Part shown: positions 1 to 7,738 of the stretch, piece after piece | Layout of the letters: each line of letters begins with the position of its first letter | Position numbering within the stretch: the first letter of the stretch is position 1 | Source: Methyloprofundus sp. | Lineage (GTDB): Bacteria; Pseudomonadota; Gammaproteobacteria; Methylococcales; Methylomonadaceae | Length of the DNA stretch: 14,103 nucleotides | Direction: 5' to 3' | Assembly (NCBI GenBank): GCA_013138555.1 | Contig: WTCN01000270.1 | Coordinates: 1 to 14,103 of the forward strand | Notes under the pieces: model-generated | Seen by the model: the letters and a program-made list of their open reading frames with translations, nothing else | Told to the model about the DNA's origin: nothing | Database searches by the model: none | Translations under genes and position numbers: made by a program

Positions 1-2247
1 CGTAGCAGTCAGGCTAATCTGGTTTTCATATAAAGCTAACTCCTGTTGCCCAAAGCTTAATTTTTTTAGGCTGGCGGGTGGGTAGCTAATATTGCTGAGC
101 TCATCCTCTGGAAAGCTTAAGCGTGTCGGGATTAAATATTTTTGTAGCGGCTTGTGGGCGTTTATATGCCAGCCAGGCTTTAATTGAATACTGACCCTGA
201 GCTGATTGTTGCTAGAACGCTGAGCTCGAATACTCACAGCACCTTTAGCCGCATATTGTGTCGTGCCGATTTCTGTATAATTTAATAAAGCGGCCGCTGA
301 GAGTAAGCCAGTATAATTGGTCGGCTGATTTTTTATGCTTGCAGAAAAGGCAGTCAGTGCGGCAGTGGCTTTGTCTGGGTAATTCAATTTTGACGTACGT
401 TTAGATAATTGCGCTAATACATTGACGGCGACAGCATTGGCAGAGGGGAGGGCGTGGTCTTTAATATCCTTAGGGCGCAGCATCATGTCCGCCGTTTCTA
501 GCGCACTATTCATAAAGAAACCACCACGTGAATTATCCCAGAATTGAGTGAGCATAATATTCGTCAGTTGTTCCGCCTTGTCTAGCCATTGTTGGTCGCC
601 TGTCTGGTCATATAGTTTAATTAAGGCACTGGCAAAATAGGCATAGTCTTGTTGATTGCCGCCTATTGAGGAACTGCCTTGCCAATGAATTCGCCATAGT
701 TCACCAGAAGCCAGGCGGTTGGTTTCCCATAACCAGTTAGCGGTTTTTTCCGCAGCAATAAGATAGCGGGGATGCTGCAATATTTCAGCAGCAAGTACCA
801 GGCTTTCTATCATCATGGCATTCCATGCGGTGACAATTTTATCATCACGTAATGGCGCGGTGCGTTGTACACGCTTTTGCTTTAGAACTCTTCGGATTTG
901 TTCAACTTGAGTGAGTAAGGCGGGTAAAGCAATGTCGTGTTTTTCAGCATAATCTTCCAGGCTCATGGGAAGATGTAAAATAGTATGTCCCTCAAAATTT
1001 CCCTGTGTTGTCACTGCGTATAAGTCTATAGCGCGTTGTGCCAGTTCCGGTGGCAATGCACTTTTTATTTGCGCGGGTGTCCAGACAAAAAATTCGCCTT
1101 CCTTACCATTGCTGTCTGCATCTGTTGCCGAATAAAAACCGCCTGCATCGCTACGCATATCCTGTAGTACATAATCTAATGTGTGTTGTGCAATACGTGC
1201 ATACTCTGCTTTACCCGTCAGTTGATAGGCTAATAAATAGACTTGTGATAATTGCGCCTGATTGTAGAGCATTTTTTCAAAATGTGGGACTAGCCATTGC
1301 CTATCCGTGGCATAACGATGAAAGCCTCCTCCTATCTGGTCATAAATCCCGCCCTGTGCCATCGCCTGTAAACTCGCCTCGACTGTCGCCAGATTTTTTT
1401 TATGTTCAAAGCGCTGATAGATATCAAGTAGATACATCAGTAGCGGTTCATTGGGGAACTTCATTTTTTGGCCAAACCCGGCATAGCGTTTATCTTGTAC
1501 CGAGACCAGATGTTTTGCCGTTTGTTTAAATAAAGCCAGATCCAGCGTCTGGCTGCGTTGCTTACTGTGCTGACTGCTGGCAACAGCATTGGCCACTTCA
1601 TCTGCACGTTGTAAAACTAATGCTTGCTGTTGCTGCCAGACTTCATTGACACGGCGTAATAATTTTTCAAAGGGCTCGGGTGGAAAATAACTATCTCCTA
1701 AAAAGGTTTTTCCCTCGGGAGTTAAAAAGCTTGACATAGGCCAGCCACCCTGCCCGGTTAATAAATTCACGGCTTGCATATAAACGGCATCAATATCTGG
1801 GCGACGCTCTCTATCTACCTTGATGGCGATAAAGTACTGGTTTAGTACGGCAGCAATGGCAGGGTTATCAAAACTTTCTTCTTCCATGACATGACACCAA
1901 TGGCAGGTGGAGTAGCCAATAGATAAAAAGATGGGTTTGTTTTCTCGTCTGGCTTTGGCAAAGGCATCTTCTCCCCAGGGATGCCAGTGGACAGGGTTAT
2001 GTGCATGTTGAATTAAGTACGGTGAATCCTGGAGAATCAGTTGATTAATGTAAGCGGGCTGGCCGTTCGTCAAGAGATTGGCGGTACGAGGGTGATAGTT
2101 TTTGCCTTTGTTGGTAAAAGCGGTGTGCAATGGCTGGGCTAATTCGGCAGGATAGTATTGGATTTGTGCCGCATAAGCATTGTTATAGCTTATGCACAGG
2201 GTAATACAGGCGAGGAAAAATGCTATGTTAGATTTGCAAGAAAACAT
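1..2247 (-). CDS. Exported DUF255/YyaL-SPATA20-type thioredoxin-fold protein with DsbD-N-like C-terminus (partial)
   Basis: This frame is open from the ATG at 2247 to the window edge (749 codons, no stop), so the C-terminus is missing. The N-terminus looks like a signal peptide, with a hydrophobic stretch followed by AYA and probable cleavage near residue 26. A thioredoxin-like domain follows, with the family's CHWCHVM motif (Cys115, Cys118) and a region reading GGWPMSSFLTPEGK (about 170-190). Then comes the long helical part typical of DUF255 proteins (six-hairpin glycosidase-like), with GGIYDQIGGGF and VPHFEKMLYNQAQL. Residues from about 660 on, including KPGWHINAHKP and LIPT (about 690-708), resemble the N-terminal domain of DsbD. 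This is unusual because DUF255 proteins normally end near 650-700 residues. AAAGG lies 8-9 bases before the ATG. A role in periplasmic thiol redox chemistry is inferred; the substrate is unknown. Confidence 0.85.
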   Translation of the reverse strand, partial: MFSCKSNIAFFLACITLCISYNNAYAAQIQYYPAELAQPLHTAFTNKGKNYHPRTANLLTNGQPAYINQLILQDSPYLIQHAHNPVHWHPWGEDAFAKARRENKPIFLSIGYSTCHWCHVMEEESFDNPAIAAVLNQYFIAIKVDRERRPDIDAVYMQAVNLLTGQGGWPMSSFLTPEGKTFLGDSYFPPEPFEKLLRRVNEVWQQQQALVLQRADEVANAVASSQHSKQRSQTLDLALFKQTAKHLVSVQDKRYAGFGQKMKFPNEPLLMYLLDIYQRFEHKKNLATVEASLQAMAQGGIYDQIGGGFHRYATDRQWLVPHFEKMLYNQAQLSQVYLLAYQLTGKAEYARIAQHTLDYVLQDMRSDAGGFYSATDADSNGKEGEFFVWTPAQIKSALPPELAQRAIDLYAVTTQGNFEGHTILHLPMSLEDYAEKHDIALPALLTQVEQIRRVLKQKRVQRTAPLRDDKIVTAWNAMMIESLVLAAEILQHPRYLIAAEKTANWLWETNRLASGELWRIHWQGSSSIGGNQQDYAYFASALIKLYDQTGDQQWLDKAEQLTNIMLTQFWDNSRGGFFMNSALETADMMLRPKDIKDHALPSANAVAVNVLAQLSKRTSKLNYPDKATAALTAFSASIKNQPTNYTGLLSAAALLNYTEIGTTQYAAKGAVSIRAQRSSNNQLRVSIQLKPGWHINAHKPLQKYLIPTRLSFPEDELSNISYPPASLKKLSFGQQELALYENQISLTAT

Positions 2248-2552
2248 AAGAGATGCCTTTATTAAATAAGAGGTTTGATATAAGCCTAGCATTGTGCCAT
2301 GTACTTAGACAGTGTTTATTTATGACACCCTTAAGCAGCATGGCTTTGATAGTCGTATGACGGGCAGGAAAAAGCCCTTTGCTCATCCTGCAGTGTATAT
2401 AATCCATAAAATTCAGCAAATACAGTATAATAAGTCGCTAACATTGAGCCTATAAGCTTTTATATAAATCTGATACGTCGTATATTCAGGCCTAAGCTAT
2501 TCTTTATAGCGATTTAGGTAGAGTTGCTAGACAGGTTTTGGTCATTTAATAT
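2248..2552. other. Divergent intergenic region without a convincing gene
   Basis: These 305 bases separate the leftward DUF255 gene from the rightward beta-propeller gene, so promoters for both should lie here. I found no confident -35/-10 pair. A bulged hairpin is visible at about 2490-2518: CCTAAGCTAT, a short loop, then ATAGCGATTTAGG. It has no T run after it and so is not a terminator. A 63-codon minus-strand frame overlaps the start of the DUF255 gene and has no recognisable features. Confidence 0.5.
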
Positions 2553-2554
2553 TT

Positions 2555-2558
2555 GGAG
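2555..2558 (+). promoter_or_regulatory. Ribosome binding site that decides the start at 2568
   Basis: GGAG lies 9 bases before the ATG at 2568. A TTG codon at 2553 would extend the frame by five residues, but it overlaps this GGAG and has no site of its own. The ATG is therefore the better start. Confidence 0.7.
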
Positions 2559-2567
2559 AATTTATTT

Positions 2568-3584
2568 ATGCGTTTTGTTATTTCCTATCCACAAACAAAT
2601 TGGGATTATGCAAAATTTCGCTTAAATCGCATTATTAAGGGAAAAGATAAGTCTAATGATGTCTTTACCGGCTCACCTGGTGGAAAAATTCAGTTACTGG
2701 AGCAACTGGAACCTCTAGGGAAATTTCGCTTATTAGATGAAATCTATCCGACCAAACCTTTTGGCATGGAGTATGTCGCTGGCGAAGGCTTGTACTTTAT
2801 TACTGGTTTGCCTTGCTGTATTGATGGGGTCGCTGGTGATGAACATATTCTTAGATTAAATGATCAGGGTGAAATAGATCTGGTTATAAAGCACCCGTTG
2901 TTTTCTCAGTTGCGTTCTTTGCGCCGTACTAAAGACGGTTTATTAATTACTTCTAGTGGTATTGATGCCATTCTGGAAGTCGATTTACAAGGTGACGTTA
3001 TCTGGTCCTGGTTTGGTACTGAGCAAGGTTATTCGACTAAATATGGAGGAGGTGAGCGCACAATTGATCGTGATTTTGATCACCGTACCTTGTGTTATCC
3101 CGGACGCTTACAAACGACGCACTTGAATTCGGCTATCATTGATCCTTATGATGAAAATAAAATTTTAACCATTCTTTTTTATCAAGGTAAAGTCGCACGT
3201 ATCGATAGGAAAACACAGGCATTAGACCTTGCTATTGAGGACTTGAGTGGGGCGCATCATATTCGGCCGCATTCCAAAGGGTATATGCTGGCGAATTCAC
3301 GTAAAGGTGAAGCGCGCATTTATGATCGAGATTTCCAGTTACTAGAGATTATTGCCGGCACTAGCCCATTTTTTCCTGTCAAATGGGTACAGGATACGGT
3401 GGAACTACCTTCTGGCTCACACCTGATTGCTGACTGTAATTCATTTAATCTACGCGAACGTGATTTAAATGGGCAAGAGAGAAAGTTTAACACGCAAATG
3501 CCCAATCGTATTTTTCAGATCGAGCCTGTCAGTGATGATTTTACCTTCAATGAACTCGCTCACAGCCACTTTTCACAACAATAG
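2568..3584 (+). CDS. Beta-propeller-like protein, no signal peptide
   Basis: The protein is 338 residues from the ATG at 2568. No signal peptide, lipobox or membrane segment is visible, so it is probably cytoplasmic. The sequence repeats short strands typical of propeller blades, such as GMEYV...GLYFITG, HILRLNDQGEID, GLLITSSGIDAILEVDLQGDVIWSW, KVARIDRKTQ, GYMLANSRKGEARIYDRDFQ and GSHLIADC..NLRERDLNG. This suggests a propeller of about six blades, distantly like NHL or arylsulfotransferase-type proteins. Conserved-looking polar spots are HLNS and GAHHIRPH, plus a Cys-Cys pair in LPCCID. The next gene starts 6 bases after the stop, so the two are probably one operon. I do not recognise a specific family and cannot name a substrate. 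Confidence 0.75.
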   Translation: MRFVISYPQTNWDYAKFRLNRIIKGKDKSNDVFTGSPGGKIQLLEQLEPLGKFRLLDEIYPTKPFGMEYVAGEGLYFITGLPCCIDGVAGDEHILRLNDQGEIDLVIKHPLFSQLRSLRRTKDGLLITSSGIDAILEVDLQGDVIWSWFGTEQGYSTKYGGGERTIDRDFDHRTLCYPGRLQTTHLNSAIIDPYDENKILTILFYQGKVARIDRKTQALDLAIEDLSGAHHIRPHSKGYMLANSRKGEARIYDRDFQLLEIIAGTSPFFPVKWVQDTVELPSGSHLIADCNSFNLRERDLNGQERKFNTQMPNRIFQIEPVSDDFTFNELAHSHFSQQ

Positions 3585-3590
3585 TTTTTT

Positions 3591-4439
3591 ATGAAGCGCA
3601 GTCTGTTACTTGTTTGTACCACTTTATTAGCATTACCTAGTCAAGCCGATGATTTATCGCCTACTTTAGCTGAGTGGCAACGAACTGCACAAAACCCGTT
3701 AAGCCCTAATTTTAGTTTGCCGTTTGCCTATACATTTCATGGCGGAGCACCGGATGGTGAGGTGCATATAGGAAGCTTTGCTCCGATTATGCCAATCAGG
3801 TTTGATGGCTGGAATATTATCAATCAGCTAACCTTGAATATTATGGGAACACCTGGTGACATCACTGGAATCAGGGGGATGCCAGAGCCTTATACGGGGA
3901 CTGAACATGGTGGAAGTGATGGTTATGCGGCAGGGTTGGCAGACACCTACTTTACTAGTTATTTTTCGCCAAGAATTAACGATGAATTTTCCTTAGGTTT
4001 AGGTGCAACTTTTGTTTTTCCGACCGATGAGCCTACGCGCGAATTGGGGAGTGGTAAATTCAGTGTGTGGCCAGCTGTTATGCTGGTTTACCAAACGCCT
4101 AAGGACTGGACATTGGGGTTGCAGGCACAACAAATCTGGTCGGTTATTGGTAGCTCCGAGAGAAGTGAAGTGAGCCAAATGATTCTTCGGCCCACTGTCA
4201 ATTATAATCTACCAGATGGCTGGTATCTGGCATCGGATATGGAAGTGATTGCCAACTGGAATTCATCGCCTGAGCAGCGCTGGACAGTGCCCATCGGAGT
4301 GGGTATTGGAAAGCTATTTGCTGTCGATGGAAATGCGATAGATACGCGTGTGGAAGGGTATTATAATGTTGTCACACCTGACCAGGGGCCTACCTGGTCT
4401 ATTCATGTTTCTTTTAGCTTTATTTTTGCAGAGCTTTGA
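3591..4439 (+). CDS. Exported outer-membrane beta-barrel protein candidate (MetA-pathway/transporter-like)
   Basis: The 282-residue product begins with a clear signal peptide (KR, then a leucine-rich core, then PSQA; cleavage near residue 19). The mature part is rich in alternating hydrophobic/polar strands with aromatic girdles, such as SLGLGATFVFP, KFSVWPAVMLVYQ, WTLGLQAQQIWSV, MILRPTVNYNLPDGWYLAS, WTVPIGVGIGKLF and SIHVSFSFIF. It contains the GSGKF...P pattern seen in proteins annotated as phenol-degradation MetA-like or 'transporter' barrels. It ends AEL rather than in the usual terminal aromatic residue, although Phe lies four residues earlier. No good Shine-Dalgarno sequence precedes the ATG, which fits translational coupling to the gene 6 bases upstream. 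Cargo is unknown. Confidence 0.75.
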   Translation: MKRSLLLVCTTLLALPSQADDLSPTLAEWQRTAQNPLSPNFSLPFAYTFHGGAPDGEVHIGSFAPIMPIRFDGWNIINQLTLNIMGTPGDITGIRGMPEPYTGTEHGGSDGYAAGLADTYFTSYFSPRINDEFSLGLGATFVFPTDEPTRELGSGKFSVWPAVMLVYQTPKDWTLGLQAQQIWSVIGSSERSEVSQMILRPTVNYNLPDGWYLASDMEVIANWNSSPEQRWTVPIGVGIGKLFAVDGNAIDTRVEGYYNVVTPDQGPTWSIHVSFSFIFAEL

Positions 4440-4558
4440 TTGCCAAGGGATGTGTACGAAATAACTTAGCCCGCTGCTATTCATAGTTGTAGGTTTTATT
4501 TTGTGCACCTTGCTAAGTTAATGGCGGCTCTTATCGTTAATATTATTTATAACAGGCC

Positions 4559-5563
4559 ATGCTTAAATCTCTGACTCATATACTGCTAAATATTTGCCTA
4601 TTTGTTTTTTGGCTTTGGGCAACGGTTGCCATTTATTTTATTAGCCTGCCTAATGCCCAGCTGGCAGTCATTGCTGCTGGCGTATTTGCGGTGAGTATTC
4701 CCCTGATCTTTGTTTTTCTTCCTAGGCGCAATAGCGCATTATCAATTATTTTACTGCTATATGCTACTGTCATTATCGGCTGGAATAATATGCAGCCGTC
4801 AAATGATCGTCATTGGTTACCGAGCGTTGCTAAATTACCCTATGCAATAAATAAAGCTAACACTGTTGAAATTTATAATATACGCAACTTTGATTACCGG
4901 ACCGAACACGACTTTAGCGCAAATTATTATCATAAAACCTATAATCTGGATGAACTGGAAAGCATGGATTTTCTTCTCTCCTACTGGGGGGGAGGGACGA
5001 AGGTTGCGCATACTATTCTTAGTTTTGGCTTTAAAAACGGTGATTATCTTGCTGTTTCAGCCGAAACAAGAGTGGAAGAAGGAGAACCTCAGGAGTTGAT
5101 ACAGGGTTTTTTTAATCAGTATGAAATGATTTATATTCTAGCCGATGAGCGCGATATTATTCGTTTGAGAACTAATTTTCGTAAACAGGAGCCGGAAGAA
5201 GTCTTCCTGTACCCCACGACACTCAATAAAGAAAAAGTGCGTCAGGTTTTTGAAGTGATTATTGCCCGGGTTAATAAGCTGTATCAGTCTCCAGAATTTT
5301 ATAACACCCTTACTCAGAATTGTTACACAACTTTGCGTGCTGATGTGAGAACGATTGCCCCGCCTAAAAATAGGTTTGACTGGCGCATACTGGCAAATGG
5401 TTATGCTGATAAAATGCTCTATGAAAATGGTAATATGGATACAGATTTAAGTTTCTCCGCAGCCAAACAATATTTCCATATCAATCAATATGTCTCTGAC
5501 GATAATGATGCTGAAGATTTTTCTTTAAAAATTCGTCCTAACTTATCTAAATCAGGATCTTAG
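4559..5563 (+). CDS. Membrane-anchored DUF4105 (Lnb N-terminal-like) protein
   Basis: The 334-residue protein starts with three hydrophobic segments (about 8-28, 33-54 and 60-76), followed by a soluble domain from about 105 to 280. That domain matches DUF4105, the periplasmic domain at the N-terminus of Lnb-type proteins. Visible marks are VAHTILSFGF with His151, and QNCYTTLR with Cys255, the likely His/Cys pair of a papain-like (NlpC/P60-type) fold. The tail (about 300-334) is polar and acidic. The start at 4559 has only a weak AGG before it, but the hydrophobic N-terminus supports it. A 119-base gap separates it from the barrel gene, so it may have its own promoter. Peptidase or amidase activity is inference; the domain's chemistry is not established to my knowledge. 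Confidence 0.75.
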   Translation: MLKSLTHILLNICLFVFWLWATVAIYFISLPNAQLAVIAAGVFAVSIPLIFVFLPRRNSALSIILLLYATVIIGWNNMQPSNDRHWLPSVAKLPYAINKANTVEIYNIRNFDYRTEHDFSANYYHKTYNLDELESMDFLLSYWGGGTKVAHTILSFGFKNGDYLAVSAETRVEEGEPQELIQGFFNQYEMIYILADERDIIRLRTNFRKQEPEEVFLYPTTLNKEKVRQVFEVIIARVNKLYQSPEFYNTLTQNCYTTLRADVRTIAPPKNRFDWRILANGYADKMLYENGNMDTDLSFSAAKQYFHINQYVSDDNDAEDFSLKIRPNLSKSGS

Positions 5564-5570
5564 TATTGGT

Positions 5571-5600
5571 TTGTTTGAATGCTGTAGAGCGGGCTAAAAT
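5571..5600 (+). promoter_or_regulatory. Possible sigma70 promoter of the glrK operon
   Basis: TTGTTT (5571-5576) and TAAAAT (5595-5600) are separated by 18 bases, 59 bases before the glrK start. The match is moderate, and in AT-rich DNA such pairs occur by chance. Confidence 0.3.
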
Positions 5601-5658
5601 TCCCCCTACTTAAATCTATACATTTATTTATCTTTGATAGCTAAAAGCCGGGAAAAGT

Positions 5659-7200
5659 ATGCAAGATATGAATACAGAAATACCATCAGATTTAAAGCAG
5701 GCTTTGCCCTACCCCAAAAAAAAGAGACGCTGGAATATTTACGTCTTGTTTAGGTTTGGTTCTATTTTTCAATGGACACTAACGGCTCTTTTTGCAGTGA
5801 CATTGCCATTGATTTTAACGCTACTCTATAGCGTCTGGAGTATTCAGGAATATACGAGTCAAGGTACACGATTAATTCTAACGATAAATACGGTTAACAA
5901 CAGTAAAATTCTGGTGGGTGAATTATCAGATATGGGGCGAATTATTAAAAAATATCAGATATTTGAAGATAAAGACCCTAAAATATTTTCAGCATATGAA
6001 GGGCATCACCAGACATTTCTTGATGTTGCTACACAAACTGATCTTAAAAAATTACCACAGGCATTTCGTCAGCCCTTCGCTAAGCTGATGCAAAAGGAAA
6101 TGGATTTATATAACTATATTCAGCAAAAGCAGAATTCAGTGACGGAAAAGTTAAGCGAAGAAGATATAGAGAGGTATGTGGCATTAGGCTTAGAGGCTAA
6201 AGGCTTACTTAAATATGGCGATCAACAAATTAAATTACAAACGACATCTTTATTAACCTTGGCTGAATTGGTTGAAAAGCGGGTATCGCTGGCAACTCTG
6301 GTCTCTGTGGTTTTAGCCCTTATGTTAGGCCCGATATTATTATATTTGATCAATAGGCCGATTAAGCGTATTGAGAGAGCGATTGGCAGGCTGGGGAATG
6401 AACAGTTTAACAGGCATATCACGATTGAAGGTCCTAGTGACTTGCGTGAAGTAGGGGAGCATCTTGAGTGGTTACGACAAAAGTTGAATCAACTAGAAAA
6501 TAATAAGCAGTTTTTTATTAAAACAATCTCGCATGAATTGAAAACGCCATTAGCAAGTTTAATGGAAGGGACTGACTTGCTAGAAGATGAGGTGGTAGGG
6601 AAATTAAACGCTGAACAACACAAAATCATTGAGTTATTACAAATTGCCAATATCAATTTAAGTGATCTGATTGAGAATTTAATTGAATATCAGAAATCCA
6701 GGTCAATATTGGCAAAAATGAACTTCTCGCAGTTTAATCTTAATCAGTTGATTAATAATATCTTTTCTAATTATCAGTTATTGTTGGAGCGCAAGAAAGT
6801 GAGCATCGTATTAGAAGGTAAAACAATTGATTTAATGGCGGATCGCGATAAAATTATAATCATAATTAGCAATCTGTTTTCCAATGCGCTTAAGTTTTCA
6901 CCTGATGGGAGTCAGATTTATATTAAACTTGAGGTTGTTGATGGAGGGCTCAAGCTCTTAATGGCTGACCAAGGCGCGGGTATTGCCCCCGATCAGTTAG
7001 CACATATTTTTACCGAGTTTTATCAGCAGGAAACGCCAGAGGATTGGAAAATAAAAGGTTCAGGATTAGGTCTTAGCTTAGTTAAAGCTTATGTTGCAGC
7101 GCATTGTGGTAAAATTGAAATATTAGCACCTACGACAGAATACTGTGGTGCGCACTTTTTGCTCACATTGCCTTTGGCACCCGGAAATATAGATAGATAA
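5659..7200 (+). CDS. glrK: Sensor histidine kinase GlrK/QseE
   Basis: This is an inner-membrane sensor kinase of 513 residues. In order it has a basic cytoplasmic N-tail, membrane helix 1 (about 38-60), a mainly helical periplasmic domain (about 61-208), membrane helix 2 (about 209-231), HAMP (about 232-283) and a HisKA domain with phosphoacceptor His292 in KTISHELKTPLASL. The ATP-binding domain follows, with an N box around Asn405-Asn409, the DQGAG box at 437-441 and GSGLGLSL at 467-474. The order kinase, lipoprotein, sigma54 regulator is that of E. coli glrK-qseG-glrR, which is what identifies it. The N-tail is longer than in the roughly 475-residue E. coli protein. GGGA precedes the ATG by about 6 bases; Met4 is an alternative start. 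The signal sensed here is unknown, and enteric QseE has been linked to envelope and stress cues. Confidence 0.85.
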   Translation: MQDMNTEIPSDLKQALPYPKKKRRWNIYVLFRFGSIFQWTLTALFAVTLPLILTLLYSVWSIQEYTSQGTRLILTINTVNNSKILVGELSDMGRIIKKYQIFEDKDPKIFSAYEGHHQTFLDVATQTDLKKLPQAFRQPFAKLMQKEMDLYNYIQQKQNSVTEKLSEEDIERYVALGLEAKGLLKYGDQQIKLQTTSLLTLAELVEKRVSLATLVSVVLALMLGPILLYLINRPIKRIERAIGRLGNEQFNRHITIEGPSDLREVGEHLEWLRQKLNQLENNKQFFIKTISHELKTPLASLMEGTDLLEDEVVGKLNAEQHKIIELLQIANINLSDLIENLIEYQKSRSILAKMNFSQFNLNQLINNIFSNYQLLLERKKVSIVLEGKTIDLMADRDKIIIIISNLFSNALKFSPDGSQIYIKLEVVDGGLKLLMADQGAGIAPDQLAHIFTEFYQQETPEDWKIKGSGLGLSLVKAYVAAHCGKIEILAPTTEYCGAHFLLTLPLAPGNIDR

Positions 7201-7206
7201 AAAAAT

Positions 7207-7731
7207 ATGAAGTGGTTTTTGTTTTGTTATTGTGTGTTCAGTTTGTTTGGCTGTCAGTATCTCCCGTTTTTTGATGTAGATAAGGAGCCGTCTCCTGTTA
7301 TGCCTGAAGTTAACCAACTTGAACAGGCAGTCAGGTATGGTACGAATTTTGCTTATGAACACAGTAAAGCCTCTGATGAGACCTGTGTAAAATATAAAAA
7401 GTTATATGAGCAAGGGGATTGGCGTGCTGGCTGGGTATTGGCATTGCATGTTAATGAAACGCATGCTCAGTTTTGTTTGAATGATAAAGAAGCCATATTG
7501 ATTCTAACGCGACTGGAATCTGAAAAGAAAATTAATCCAGAATTAATCTGGCTTAATCAGTATCACTTGCGCTTGCTGCAAGCGGTACAGAAAAAAACCA
7601 GACAAATAAGTCAATTGCAGTACTCTATTCGTAGCATCAAGCAGCAAGTGACTGAGTTGGAGAAAAAGAATAAGGAGCAGTTTGAAAAGCTTGAGGCACT
7701 TAAAGCAATAGAAACTAGTATTACTAATTAA
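7207..7731 (+). CDS. qseG: QseG-like coiled-coil lipoprotein
   Basis: The 174-residue product has a short lipoprotein signal ending in SLFGC, with Cys16 as the expected lipidated residue. The Phe at position -2 is a little unusual for a lipobox. The middle contains two further cysteines (DETCVKYKKLY and HAQFCLND), a pattern seen in QseG/YfhG proteins. The C-terminal part (about 118-170) is a charged, heptad-like coiled coil. It lies 6 bases after glrK with no clear Shine-Dalgarno sequence, and 7 bases before glrR, so it is almost certainly cotranscribed and coupled. In E. coli, QseG is an outer-membrane lipoprotein that contacts the periplasmic part of QseE and stimulates it. The same role is inferred from position. 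It is shorter than the enteric protein (about 237 residues). Confidence 0.75.
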   Translation: MKWFLFCYCVFSLFGCQYLPFFDVDKEPSPVMPEVNQLEQAVRYGTNFAYEHSKASDETCVKYKKLYEQGDWRAGWVLALHVNETHAQFCLNDKEAILILTRLESEKKINPELIWLNQYHLRLLQAVQKKTRQISQLQYSIRSIKQQVTELEKKNKEQFEKLEALKAIETSITN

Positions 7732-7738
7732 TTAAACA

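Noticed and set aside
1038..1529. 163-codon plus-strand open frame
   Set aside because: It lies entirely inside the DUF255 gene on the other strand, which has strong family motifs; the frame has no recognisable domain or start signal.
2284..2299. Minus-strand TGGCACAATGCTAGGC as a sigma54 promoter for the DUF255 gene
   Set aside because: The GG and GC elements are one base too far apart (11 instead of 10), and sigma54 spacing is strict.
2228..2419. 63-codon minus-strand open frame overlapping the DUF255 start
   Set aside because: No ribosome binding site, no motif, and it conflicts with the well-supported start at 2247.
2490..2518. Hairpin as a terminator of an upstream plus-strand gene
   Set aside because: No plus-strand gene ends before it and no T run follows; the stem is also bulged.
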